NCBI GenBank assembly: GCA_963850415.1
Contig: CAWKLE010000002.1
Coordinates: forward strand, 558,001-622,000
Origin: VAXT01 sp963850415
GTDB taxonomy: Bacteria > Actinomycetota > Thermoleophilia > Gaiellales > Gaiellaceae
Direction: 5' to 3'
DNA length: 64,000 nucleotides
This document shows, piece after piece, positions 25,799 to 33,468 of the stretch (its first letter is position 1; every line of letters starts with the position of its first letter). A program made the translations under genes and the position numbers. The notes under the pieces were generated by a model, which saw nothing but the letters and a program-made list of their open reading frames with translations, was not told the origin of the DNA and searched no databases.

Positions 25799-26836
25799 AT
25801 GACGAAAACACTCAGGCGTACGACGATCGCCCTCGCGGCCCTCGCGGCTTTGGCGGCCGTCGTCGGCGCGGCAGCGGGAACGTCACGCGCTCACGGCCCG
25901 GAGCTGACGGTGCGCTGGCAGGCGCCGACGCCCCGTGACGGAGCCGCGTTCTCGGTGAAGGCCGGCGAGCCGCTGAGCATCCAGTTGGCCGCTGCGCCCG
26001 GGTCCGTGATCCGGAGCCGGCGGCTTCCCGCACGCGTCTCCGTCGCCGCATCGTCCGGGCAGGCGAAGGTCGACTGGACGCCGGCGGCGACCCAGGTCGG
26101 CGAGCACATGCTCACGTTCGCCGCCCAGAACGGGACGCGCTACGCGCGACCGCGAAGCTTCCTCGTCTACGTCCTCCCGGCGACCGCGGCAGGCCCGCAC
26201 GACGAGTTCCCGCTCGGCGGCGTGAACGGCATGTCGAGGTACGCCGAGGTCTACGCCGACGTGTCGGCCCGCTCGCGCCCGAGCAGCCGCGCCAAGGGCC
26301 TGATCCGGCTCAGGCAGTACACGCCCGAAGGAACGGCGAACGTCGTCCAGGCGCTGAGCGGCATGGTCAACCTGAACGGCGAGTACTGGGTCCGCGTGCG
26401 GCTCCCGATGCTCCCGAACGGGCGCACCGGCTGGGTTCCGCGCCAGACGCTAGGGCCGTACAACGAGATCTGGACGCACCTCGTCATCGACCGGAAGCTG
26501 TTCACGGCCACGCTCTACCGCAAGGGCCGCGCGATCTTCACGACGCGCGTCGGAGTGGGGGAGCCGTACTGGCCGACGCCCGCGGGCGAGTTCTACGTGC
26601 GTGAGCGGATCACCGGCTTCTCGGATCAGATCTACGGGCCGATCGCCTTCGGCACGAATGCCCGCTCCAACGTGCTGACCGACTGGCCGGGCGGGGGCTT
26701 CATCGGGATCCACGGCACGAACCAGCCGGAGATCCTCCCCGGGCGCGTGTCGCACGGGTGCATTCGCATGCCGAATGCCGCGATCGAGCGGCTCGCGCGG
26801 TTGATGCCGCTCGGCACGCCCGTCACCATCCTCTGA
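25799..26836 (+). CDS. Secreted L,D-transpeptidase (YkuD), first of two
   Basis: The 345-residue protein begins with a signal peptide (KTLRRTTIALAALAALAAVVGAAAG). An Ig-like region (about 35-125) and an SH3-like region with WVPR precede a C-terminal YkuD domain. The catalytic motif is SHGCIRMPN with the nucleophile Cys, preceded by IGIHGTN with the conserved His. It should form 3-3 crosslinks or attach proteins to peptidoglycan outside the membrane. The ATG at 25799 is the start. An open frame further upstream is read through the previous gene and is not coding. It is about 60% alike by eye to the next gene. Confidence 0.93.
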   Translation: MTKTLRRTTIALAALAALAAVVGAAAGTSRAHGPELTVRWQAPTPRDGAAFSVKAGEPLSIQLAAAPGSVIRSRRLPARVSVAASSGQAKVDWTPAATQVGEHMLTFAAQNGTRYARPRSFLVYVLPATAAGPHDEFPLGGVNGMSRYAEVYADVSARSRPSSRAKGLIRLRQYTPEGTANVVQALSGMVNLNGEYWVRVRLPMLPNGRTGWVPRQTLGPYNEIWTHLVIDRKLFTATLYRKGRAIFTTRVGVGEPYWPTPAGEFYVRERITGFSDQIYGPIAFGTNARSNVLTDWPGGGFIGIHGTNQPEILPGRVSHGCIRMPNAAIERLARLMPLGTPVTIL

Positions 26837-26884
26837 CGTCGCGGTTAGGATGCTCCCGGCTCAGGCTCGGGGGTACATAGACCG

Positions 26885-26920
26885 ATGATTCAGGGATGCA
26901 CACTCTGCGGCGTCTACTAG
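26885..26920 (+). CDS. Possible leaderless upstream mini-ORF before the second L,D-transpeptidase
   Basis: ATG 26885 follows TACATA (26874-26879) by 5 bases and opens an 11-residue frame (MIQGCTLCGVY) that overlaps the start of the transpeptidase (26896) out of frame. If the promoter is real, the first ribosome would read this peptide. It may equally be chance. Confidence 0.2.
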   Translation: MIQGCTLCGVY

Positions 26921-27972
26921 CGATAGCGCTCGCGGTTGCGGGTGCGGCCGTGCTCGTGCCGGCTGCGGCGACTCCTGCCAAGGACGACGTGGTCTCGTGG
27001 ACGAGCCCGACTCCAGGCGAAGGCGCCGTCCTCGGTGTGTCGGCGAAGACGACGCTCTCGTTCCGCCTGGGTGCGACGTCGGACGTCTCGGAGGCGATGC
27101 TCGCGATCCGGGATTCGGGCGGCGCGCCGGAGGGCGGTGTGCTCCGCCACACGGATGGGAATCCGGCGAGTGCGACGTACGCCTGGAAGCCGACGAGGTC
27201 TCAGGTCGGCGTGCACCGGGTGTCGTTCACCGTGAGCTCGGGTGCGGGCAGCGCGACTCGCACGCTTGTGATCCGGGTCGGCCGCGCGAACGGGCCGCCG
27301 CCCGGGCAGTCGAATCCGGCGGGCGTCTACCCGCAGCGGGCGCTGCTCAGCGATCGGAGCTCGGAAACGTACGGCTGGGCGTTCGTCAGGCACCGCACCG
27401 TCGCCCGCACCGGCCCGTCGCGCTCGGCGCGCGCGATCACGCCGGTCACGTTCCGGACGCCCGAGCTCTACCGGAACGCGATCCAGGTGCTCGACCAGGT
27501 GACGTACAAGGGCGGGAAGACGTGGGTGCGGATCCGACTCGCAGTCCTGCCGAACGGCACCACCGGCTGGGTGCCGCGCGGCGCCCTGGCCACCCTGCAG
27601 AGGGTGCACACGCGCATGGTGATCGTGGAGGGGGCGCTGAGAGCCACGCTCTACAAGCGCGGCCGGCCCGTCTTCTCGGCCCGGATCGGCGTCGGGCAGG
27701 CGCACACGCCGACGCCGCGGGGCGAGTTCTACGTGCGCGAGAAGCTGTCCGGCTACTACGCGCCGGCGTACGGCCCGCGTGCGTTCGGGCTCAACGCGAG
27801 GTCGAACACGCTGACCGACTGGCCCGGCGGCGGCTTCGTCGGGATCCACGGGACGGACGCGCCGCAGATCCTGCCCGGGCGCGTCTCGCACGGTTGCGTG
27901 CGAATGCGGAACCCGGCGATCCTGCGTCTCTTCCGGCTGATGCCGCTCGGGACGCCCGTCACGATTCGCTAA
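26896..27972 (+). CDS. Secreted L,D-transpeptidase (YkuD), second of two
   Basis: The 358-residue paralogue has a signal peptide (RRLLAIALAVAGAAVLVPAA), an Ig-like part (about 33-130), an SH3-like part ending GTTGWVPRG, and a YkuD domain with GIHGTDAPQ and the catalytic SHGCVRMRN. Residues around the active site are near-identical to the first copy, while the N-terminal halves have diverged, so this is an old tandem duplication. A short out-of-frame ORF overlaps its start. Confidence 0.93.
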   Translation: MHTLRRLLAIALAVAGAAVLVPAAATPAKDDVVSWTSPTPGEGAVLGVSAKTTLSFRLGATSDVSEAMLAIRDSGGAPEGGVLRHTDGNPASATYAWKPTRSQVGVHRVSFTVSSGAGSATRTLVIRVGRANGPPPGQSNPAGVYPQRALLSDRSSETYGWAFVRHRTVARTGPSRSARAITPVTFRTPELYRNAIQVLDQVTYKGGKTWVRIRLAVLPNGTTGWVPRGALATLQRVHTRMVIVEGALRATLYKRGRPVFSARIGVGQAHTPTPRGEFYVREKLSGYYAPAYGPRAFGLNARSNTLTDWPGGGFVGIHGTDAPQILPGRVSHGCVRMRNPAILRLFRLMPLGTPVTIR

Positions 27973-27973
27973 C

Positions 27974-28025
27974 AAAGATTGACCTTCCTGGGTCAGGCGG
28001 CAAAGGCGCTCGGGCGCCAATCTTT
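27974..28025 (+). ncRNA. Compact three-way-junction-like element
   Basis: A perfect 7-bp outer stem (AAAGATT 27974-27980 with AATCTTT 28019-28025) encloses two hairpins: GACC/GGTC (27981-27984, 27991-27994, loop TTCCTG) and GGCGC/GCGCC (28005-28009, 28014-28018, loop TCGG). It fills the gap between the L,D-transpeptidase stop and the next ATG. It may be a regulatory leader, a bidirectional terminator or a repeat. I know no matching RNA family. Confidence 0.4.
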
Positions 28026-28029
28026 AGCC

Positions 28030-28368
28030 ATGTTCCTCGACCAAGTGCATTTCGAAGTCATCGACTACTCGGCGGCCGTGCGCCTCACCGAGCGGCTCGG
28101 CCAGACGTGGACGGCAGGACTGCTCGGCGGCGAGCCGTTCGTCGTCGCGGCCGTGGTCTCGTCCGAGCCCGGCGATCTCGCGACGCTCTTGCGGAGCGTG
28201 CAGGACTGGATTCGCGAGGAGTCGCTGTACGCGATCCGGTTCATGCTGGACAACGAGATCTACGTGCTCGCAGCCGGCGCCGCCGAGTGGAAGACGCCGT
28301 CCTTCCTGATCCCCGTCGAAGAAGTGGAAGAGCTCGACGAGGTCGAAGAGTCGCCGCGCGCGGCCTGA
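28030..28368 (+). CDS. Small acidic protein of unknown function
   Basis: The 112-residue protein from ATG 28030 begins MFLDQVHFEVIDYSAAVRLTERLGQTW, has alternating strand/helix patterning, and ends in a very acidic tail (PVEEVEELDEVEESP). No membrane helix, signal or known motif is seen. A TTG at 27979 would add 17 residues but would have to run through the structured element, so the ATG is preferred. The family is not recognised. It may belong with recO downstream or stand alone. Confidence 0.6.
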   Translation: MFLDQVHFEVIDYSAAVRLTERLGQTWTAGLLGGEPFVVAAVVSSEPGDLATLLRSVQDWIREESLYAIRFMLDNEIYVLAAGAAEWKTPSFLIPVEEVEELDEVEESPRAA

Positions 28369-28397
28369 ACGCGTCCGTTTCCGACACGACCCGGCTC

Positions 28398-28403
28398 TAC
28401 ACT
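28398..28403 (+). promoter_or_regulatory. Probable leaderless -10 element of recO
   Basis: TACACT ends 7 bases before the recO ATG (28411). No ribosome-binding sequence lies between. Confidence 0.5.
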
Positions 28404-28410
28404 TGAGCCG

Positions 28411-29148
28411 ATGGCGGGACGGGGCTACAAGACTGAGGCCGTCGTCCTGCGCTCGCTCCGGTTCGGCGAGGCCGACCGCGTCCTGCACCTGTACACGCTG
28501 GAACGCGGCCGCGTCGGCGCGGTCGCCAAGGGAATCCGGCGCACGAAGTCTCGGTTCGGCGGACGGCTCGAGCCGCTGAGCCACGTCGAGCTGATGCTCC
28601 ACCAGGGGAGCGGCGAGCTGGGGACGGTGACCGGCGCGTCGCTCGTGCGGGCGCACCGGGGGGCCCGCGAGGAGCCGTACCGATTGTCCGTGGGGCTCGT
28701 GGGGCTCGAGGCGATGCTGCGCCTGTTCACCGAGCAGGAGCGGAACCCGCGAGCGTTCGAGGCGCTGACGCGGTTCCTCGACGTTCTCGACGACGCGCAA
28801 GTGCGGGAGACGGAGCCGGCGCTCGACCCGCTCGTCCTCTCGTTCCAGCTGAAGCTGCTCTGGCTCTCGGGCTATCTGCCGCATCTGACGAGCTGCGCGG
28901 AGTGCGGGGCGGACGGGCCGCTCGTCGGCTACTCGCCGCGCGCAGGCGGAGCGGTCTGCGAGAGCTGTGGCGCGGATTCGCTTCCGCTCTCGGGCGAAGG
29001 CATTGCGGGGATCGAAGGCCTGCTCGGAACGCCGCTCGCCGACGCGGCGATCTCGAAGCGAGGCGCCCGCGAGGCGCTGCGCGTGATCACGTCGTCGTAC
29101 GAGTACCACGGCGGTTTCCGCCTCCGCACCCTCGCCGCTCGGGCCTGA
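28411..29148 (+). CDS. recO: DNA repair protein RecO
   Basis: The 245-residue protein has the RecO OB-fold N-terminus (YKTEAVVLRSLRFGEADRVLHLYT and GAVAKGIRRTKSRFGGRLEPL), a helical middle, and a C4 zinc-binding site (CAECG ... CESCG). RecO works with RecR and RecF to load RecA on SSB-coated DNA. TACACT lies 7 bases before the ATG. A repeat-rich gap of 129 bases separates it from glyQ. Confidence 0.95.
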   Translation: MAGRGYKTEAVVLRSLRFGEADRVLHLYTLERGRVGAVAKGIRRTKSRFGGRLEPLSHVELMLHQGSGELGTVTGASLVRAHRGAREEPYRLSVGLVGLEAMLRLFTEQERNPRAFEALTRFLDVLDDAQVRETEPALDPLVLSFQLKLLWLSGYLPHLTSCAECGADGPLVGYSPRAGGAVCESCGADSLPLSGEGIAGIEGLLGTPLADAAISKRGAREALRVITSSYEYHGGFRLRTLAARA

Positions 29149-29161
29149 TCGAGACACGTCC

Positions 29162-29176
29162 CGGGACCTGGTCCCG
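29162..29176. repeat. Palindrome CGGGACCTGGTCCCG
   Basis: A perfect 6-bp inverted repeat around CTG lies between recO and glyQ, next to the GGTGCC palindrome repeat. It could act as the recO terminator hairpin or be part of the same repeat unit. Confidence 0.5.
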
Positions 29177-29182
29177 AGACGG

Positions 29183-29223
29183 GTCCTTTCGGGACATGGC
29201 AGGTGCCTGGCACCGGACATGGC
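29183..29223 (+). repeat. REP-like repeat (GGTGCC-T-GGCACC), intergenic copy
   Basis: A 13-base palindrome (29202-29214) is flanked by direct repeats GGACATGGC (29192-29200 and 29215-29223). The whole unit matches 46178-46218 inside dnaE2 at 33 of 41 positions without gaps. Short palindromes around GGTGCC/GGCACC are typical of REP-type elements mobilised by RAYT transposases. No such transposase is in the window. Confidence 0.65.
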
Positions 29224-29264
29224 CGTTGGGGCTAGGCGTGCCCGTGGCCGTCGAGCCCGATCCG

Positions 29265-29270
29265 TAGTCT
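29265..29270 (+). promoter_or_regulatory. Probable leaderless -10 element of glyQ
   Basis: TAGTCT ends 7 bases before the glyQ GTG (29278). It lies downstream of the repeat-rich gap. Confidence 0.5.
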
Positions 29271-29277
29271 TCGCCGC

Positions 29278-30138
29278 GTGAACTTCCAGGACATGATCGG
29301 GACGCTGAACGCGTACTGGGGCGAGCGCGGCGCCGTGATCATGCAGCCGTACCACACCGAGCTCGGCGCGGGCACGTCCAATCCGGCCACGTTCCTGCGC
29401 GTCCTCGACCCGACGCACCCGGAGTGGCGTGCGGCCTACGTCGAGCCCGTGATCCGGCCGGCCGACGGGCGCTACGGCGAGAACCCGTACCGCTTCCAGC
29501 ACTACTTCCAGTACCAGGTGATCCTCAAGCCGGCACCCGAGGACGTCCTCGACCAGTACTTCGGCTCGCTCGAGGCGCTCGGGATCGACCTCCTGAAGCA
29601 CGACGTCCGGCTCGTCGAGGACGACTGGGAACAGCCGACGCTCGGCGCGTGGGGCCTCGGCTGGGAGGTCTGGTGCGACGCGATGGAGGTGACGCAGTTC
29701 ACGTACTTCCAGCAGCTCGGCGGGATCGACCTCCAGGTCATCCCCGCGGAGATGACGTACGGGCTCGAGCGGCTCGGGCTCTTCCTGCAGGAGAAGAAAA
29801 CCGTGCTCGACCTCGAGTGGGCGCCGGGCGTGACCTGGGGGGACGTGTACCTCGAGAACGAGCGCCAGTGGTCGCAGTACAACTACGAGGAGGCGCCGGT
29901 CGACCTCCTCCAGCGGCGCTTCGACGAGCACGAGGCGGAGGCCGAGGAGTTGCTCGACAAGAACCTGCCGCTCCCCGCCTACGACCAGGTCCTGAAGTTG
30001 TCCCACGCGTTCAACCTGCTCGATGCCCGCGGCGCCGTGTCGGTGACCGAACGGGCCGCCTACATCGGGCGCGTCCGCACGCTCGCGCGCCGTTTCGCCC
30101 AGCTCTACGTGGGAGCCGATGGCGACGCTCCTGATTGA
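29278..30138 (+). CDS. glyQ: Glycine--tRNA ligase alpha subunit
   Basis: The 286-residue class II synthetase subunit carries the signature NFQDMIGTLNAYWGERG, QPYHTELGAGTSNPATFLRVL, the Arg-containing motif 2 RPADGRYGENPYRFQHYFQYQV and the motif 3 region EMTYGLERLGLFLQ. It makes glycyl-adenylate and charges tRNA-Gly as an alpha2beta2 enzyme with GlyS, whose gene overlaps it by 20 bases. This is the bacterial two-subunit form, not the single-chain GlyS1 of most actinobacteria. Confidence 0.97.
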   Translation: MNFQDMIGTLNAYWGERGAVIMQPYHTELGAGTSNPATFLRVLDPTHPEWRAAYVEPVIRPADGRYGENPYRFQHYFQYQVILKPAPEDVLDQYFGSLEALGIDLLKHDVRLVEDDWEQPTLGAWGLGWEVWCDAMEVTQFTYFQQLGGIDLQVIPAEMTYGLERLGLFLQEKKTVLDLEWAPGVTWGDVYLENERQWSQYNYEEAPVDLLQRRFDEHEAEAEELLDKNLPLPAYDQVLKLSHAFNLLDARGAVSVTERAAYIGRVRTLARRFAQLYVGADGDAPD

Positions 30139-31975
30139 GCTCGGCTGCGAGGAGCTGCCCGCGGCGGCGTGCCGCGAGGCGGAGCGGCAGCTGCCGGACC
30201 TCGCTCGCAGCGTGCTCGGGATCGAGCCGACTCGTGTGCTCGTGACCGCTCGCCGACTCGCCGTGCTCGTCGAGGACGTCCCGGAGCAGACGGCCGACCA
30301 GTGGGTGAAGGGACCGCCGGTCGCGATGAGGGACAAGGCCGCAGCCGGCTTCGCCAAGCGACACGGCGTCGCGGTCGAGGAGCTCGAGGAGCGCGACGGC
30401 TTTCTGGGCGTGGCGGTCGCGGGGAAGCCGGTCGCCGAGGTGCTGCCCGGCCAGGTCGAAGAGCTCGTGCGTGGCCTCTCCTTCTCGAAGACGATGCGCT
30501 GGGACGAGAGCGGCCTGCGCTTCCCGCGCCCTGCGCGCTGGAGGCTGGCGATGCTGAACGCGACGCGGATCGTCGGCGAGCGCTCGTACGGGCATCGCTT
30601 CTCGTCCGTGCCGATCGAGATCGCGGACGCCGCCGGGTACGCGGACGCGCTGCGGGCCGCGCACGTCGAGCCGGACAGCGAGGAGCGCCGCAGGCAGATC
30701 GTCGGCGGGCTCGACGGGCTCGGCGGCTGGACGGACCCGCACGGCGTCCTGGCCGAGGTCGTGTACCTCGTCGAGTCGCCCGTCGTCCTCGACTGCAGCT
30801 TCGACGAGCGCTACCTGCAGCTGCCGAGCCGCGTCGTCGAGACGACGATCCAGCACCACATCCGCGCCTTCCCGCTCGGAGGGAACCGATTCGCCTTCGT
30901 CGCGAACGGCGGCGACCCAGACACCGTCCGCGGCGGCGTCGAGAACGTCGTCGGAGGGCGGCTCGAGGACGCCTCGTTCACGTTCGAGCGCGACGTCAAG
31001 GTCGGGATCGACGCGCTCGCGGACCGGCTCGGCGCGATCACGTTCTTCCACGGCGCGGGCTCGTTCGCGGACAAGACGGGACGCCTGGCGAAGCTCGTGG
31101 AGGCGCTCGGCGGTGGTGAGGCGGCGCTCGAGGCAGCGCGGCTCGCCAAGGCCGACCAGGCGTCGGAGCTCGTGCGGGAGTTTCCGGAGCTCGAGGGCCA
31201 CGTGGGCGCCGAGTACGCCCGGCTCGCGGGCTACCCGGAAGCCGTTTCCGCCGCGATCGACGAGCAGTATCTGCCCGACGGGGCCGACGCGCCGTTGCCG
31301 ACCACGGAGACGGGCCGCGTGCTCTCGGCGGCGGACAAGATCGACACGCTCAACGTCTCCTTCGGCCTGGGACAGCGGCCGACGGGCTCGCGCGATCCCT
31401 ACGGGCTGCGGCGCGCGGCGATCGGCCTCGGCCGGCTCGCGACCGAGGGCAACCTCTCGATCCCCCGCGAGCTGATGGACCAGGAGGTCGCCGAGTTCGT
31501 CGAGGAGCGCTTCGAGGGCCTGCTCGCGGCGCCGGTCGAGTACGTGCGAGCCGCCCGCCAGGCTCCGGTGCGCGACCTCGGCGGCGTTGCCCGGCTGGCG
31601 GATGCCCTCGCGGCGCTCCCGGACGAGCGGCTCGGCCCGATCCACACGGCGTACACGCGCGCGAGCCGGCTCGCCGAGAAGGAGCAGGGCGCTGCCGCGG
31701 AGCTCGAGCCCGCGCTGCTCGTCGAGGGCGCCGAGGCCAACGTCGCCGCGGCGCTCGAGCGCGTCGACCCGGAGATCGCGGCGGCGCTCGACGCGGGCGA
31801 CTTCAACGCAGCGGTCGAGGCGGGCGCCGAGCTCGGCCCGCTCCTCGACCGGTTCTTCGAGGACGTGCTCGTCCTGGCCGACGACCGAGCCGTGCGCGCA
31901 AACCGTCTGCGCCTCCTCCTGAACGTGCGCGACACGCTCGGCCGCCTCGGCGAGCTCTCCCAGATCCCCCGCTAG
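30119..31975 (+). CDS. glyS: Glycine--tRNA ligase beta subunit
   Basis: The 618-residue protein begins ATLLIELGCEELPA and carries the KGPPV, SFSKTMRWDESGLRFPRPARW and KTGRLAKLVEAL segments of GlyS, an HD-like core, and a C-terminal anticodon-binding domain ending NVRDTLGRLGELSQI. It is about 70 residues shorter than the E. coli protein. Translational coupling to glyQ is indicated by the overlap. Confidence 0.96.
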   Translation: MATLLIELGCEELPAAACREAERQLPDLARSVLGIEPTRVLVTARRLAVLVEDVPEQTADQWVKGPPVAMRDKAAAGFAKRHGVAVEELEERDGFLGVAVAGKPVAEVLPGQVEELVRGLSFSKTMRWDESGLRFPRPARWRLAMLNATRIVGERSYGHRFSSVPIEIADAAGYADALRAAHVEPDSEERRRQIVGGLDGLGGWTDPHGVLAEVVYLVESPVVLDCSFDERYLQLPSRVVETTIQHHIRAFPLGGNRFAFVANGGDPDTVRGGVENVVGGRLEDASFTFERDVKVGIDALADRLGAITFFHGAGSFADKTGRLAKLVEALGGGEAALEAARLAKADQASELVREFPELEGHVGAEYARLAGYPEAVSAAIDEQYLPDGADAPLPTTETGRVLSAADKIDTLNVSFGLGQRPTGSRDPYGLRRAAIGLGRLATEGNLSIPRELMDQEVAEFVEERFEGLLAAPVEYVRAARQAPVRDLGGVARLADALAALPDERLGPIHTAYTRASRLAEKEQGAAAELEPALLVEGAEANVAAALERVDPEIAAALDAGDFNAAVEAGAELGPLLDRFFEDVLVLADDRAVRANRLRLLLNVRDTLGRLGELSQIPR

Positions 31976-32227
31976 GCCCCCGTTCGAGGGAACTCGCGTA
32001 CGCCCACCCGAGTAAGGCATGAAGGAAACGGCCGCGAATGCCGGTACTACCCGGGAGGCGCTGCGGCGTCTCGCCGCCTCTGGGCCAAGAGTTGCCGCAC
32101 GCTTCCGGGGACGACCGGCCGCAGTCGTCTCCACCGCCGAACTCCTCGGCGAACGTCGTAGCCGGCCCGGGCGTCTACCTATAGGCCGCAGAGGGCGTCC
32201 GGCCCGGCACGGCGATACGCTGAGACC
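31976..32227. other. Longest intergenic gap (252 bases)
   Basis: No convincing gene or RNA is seen between glyS and the PPDK regulator. An open frame from 32019 runs into the regulator in another frame and looks like a shadow. Close to the downstream ATG lies the TACGCT promoter hexamer (32216-32221). Local hairpins such as GCCGGCCCGGGC are ordinary for this base composition. Confidence 0.5.
32216..32221 (+). promoter_or_regulatory. Probable leaderless -10 element of the PPDK regulator gene
   Basis: TACGCT ends 6 bases before ATG 32228, with no ribosome-binding sequence between. Confidence 0.5.
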
Positions 32228-33049
32228 ATGGCTCCGCAGGCGGTCGAGCTGCACGTGGTCTCCGACTCGACGGGCGAGACGGCGACCCGCCTCGTCCACG
32301 CGCTCGAGGCGCAGTTCCCCGAGCAGCCGTTCGAGGAGATCCGGCATCCGATGGTGGAGAGCGTGGACGACCTCGCCGATGTCGTGCGGCGCGCGCGGGG
32401 CCGGCCGGCGGTCGTCGTCTACACGCTCGTCGAGCCCGAGCTGCGTGCCGAGATGCGAACGCTCTGCCGCCGGGCGCGCCTCCACTACTGCGACCTCCTC
32501 GGTCAGCCGATCGAGGCGGTCGCGAAGGTCTCCGGCCAGGCCGCGCGGATGCAGGCGGGCGGTCGGCACCCGCTGGACGAAACGTACTTTCGCCGCATGG
32601 AGGCGATCGAGTTCGCGGTCAAGTACGACGACGGGATCGCTGGCGGCCTGAACGACGCGGACATCGTGCTCGTGGGTGTGTCGCGGACCTCGAAGACGCC
32701 GCTCTCGATCTACCTCGGCTACCTCGGCTACCGGGCGGCTAACGTCCCGATCGTCAAGGGGATCGACCCGCCGAAGGAGCTCTTCGACCTCGACCCCACG
32801 AAGGTCGTCGGCCTCAAGATCGACGCCAAACGGCTCGCGGAGATCCGGAAGAACCGCTCGCGGCGGATGGGCGGCTCGAACCATCGGTACTCGAAGCTGC
32901 TCGAGATCTACGAGGAGCTCGACAGCGCGGCCGCCGTGCAGCGGAAGCTCGGGTGCCCCGTAATCGACACGACGGAGCTCTCGATCGAGGAGACCGCCGC
33001 GCGGGTGATCCGCCTCGTCGAGCAGCGCCAGGCAGAGGTCAAAGCCTGA
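32228..33049 (+). CDS. Pyruvate, phosphate dikinase regulatory protein (bifunctional kinase/phosphorylase)
   Basis: The 273-residue DUF299 protein has the VSDSTGETA N-terminus, the GVSRTSKTPLSIYLG nucleotide-binding P-loop-like motif, the KGIDPP segment and the GSNHRYSKL C-terminal region. These proteins use ADP to phosphorylate, and phosphate to dephosphorylate, the Thr next to the catalytic His of PPDK. The target gene ppdK is 1.8 kb downstream, separated by three small or divergent genes. An alternative is the PEP-synthase regulator PpsR, but no ppsA is seen. Confidence 0.94.
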   Translation: MAPQAVELHVVSDSTGETATRLVHALEAQFPEQPFEEIRHPMVESVDDLADVVRRARGRPAVVVYTLVEPELRAEMRTLCRRARLHYCDLLGQPIEAVAKVSGQAARMQAGGRHPLDETYFRRMEAIEFAVKYDDGIAGGLNDADIVLVGVSRTSKTPLSIYLGYLGYRAANVPIVKGIDPPKELFDLDPTKVVGLKIDAKRLAEIRKNRSRRMGGSNHRYSKLLEIYEELDSAAAVQRKLGCPVIDTTELSIEETAARVIRLVEQRQAEVKA

Positions 33050-33117
33050 TTCCGGGGAGTCGCGCGCGTGACTACCTTCTCGAGCGCGACCCGGGATTCG
33101 CGTGGCCGAAAGGAGGC

Positions 33118-33468
33118 CTGACCGAGGGCTCGCGCGCCTGGCGGCTCGTCTTTCTGCTGTTTGCGGTCGTCGCGCTCGGAATCGTCGTCGCCACGCTTGC
33201 CCTCCCGAGCACCGCAAACAGCCGTCACGAAGCTGCCCACCTCGGCTTCGGGTATCCGATCAGTTTCGTCTCGGTCGACGAAGCCGCTCTCTGGAACCCG
33301 CCGGGCTATCCCCAGACCTACCTGTTCAACCCGTGGGAGGACCCTTCCCACGGCAGCGGCTGGCGCTTCATCGCCGACTGGCTGCTCGTGACTGCGGCGT
33401 TTTGGATTCCGATTTGGCTTCTACGGCGCGCGCTCACCAGCTGGCGAACGTCGCCCAGCCCGGATTGA
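33118..33468 (+). CDS. Two-span membrane protein, start uncertain
   Basis: The reading frame after the regulator gene encodes two hydrophobic helices (RLVFLLFAVVALGIVVATLAL and WRFIADWLLVTAAFWIPIWLL) around a polar GFGYPISFVSVDEAALWNPPGY loop. No ATG, GTG or TTG occurs in frame between the previous stop and the first helix. The listed start is CTG 33118, and AGGAGG at 33111-33116 is very close to it. The frame is open further up (ATT 33049). It converges on the next gene with a 35-base overlap. Family not recognised. Confidence 0.5.
   Translation: MTEGSRAWRLVFLLFAVVALGIVVATLALPSTANSRHEAAHLGFGYPISFVSVDEAALWNPPGYPQTYLFNPWEDPSHGSGWRFIADWLLVTAAFWIPIWLLRRALTSWRTSPSPD

Noticed and set aside
32019..32651. 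210-codon frame starting in the gap before the PPDK regulator
   Set aside because: Most of it lies inside the regulator gene in another frame and reads as Ser/Arg shadow. No ribosome site or family pattern supports it.
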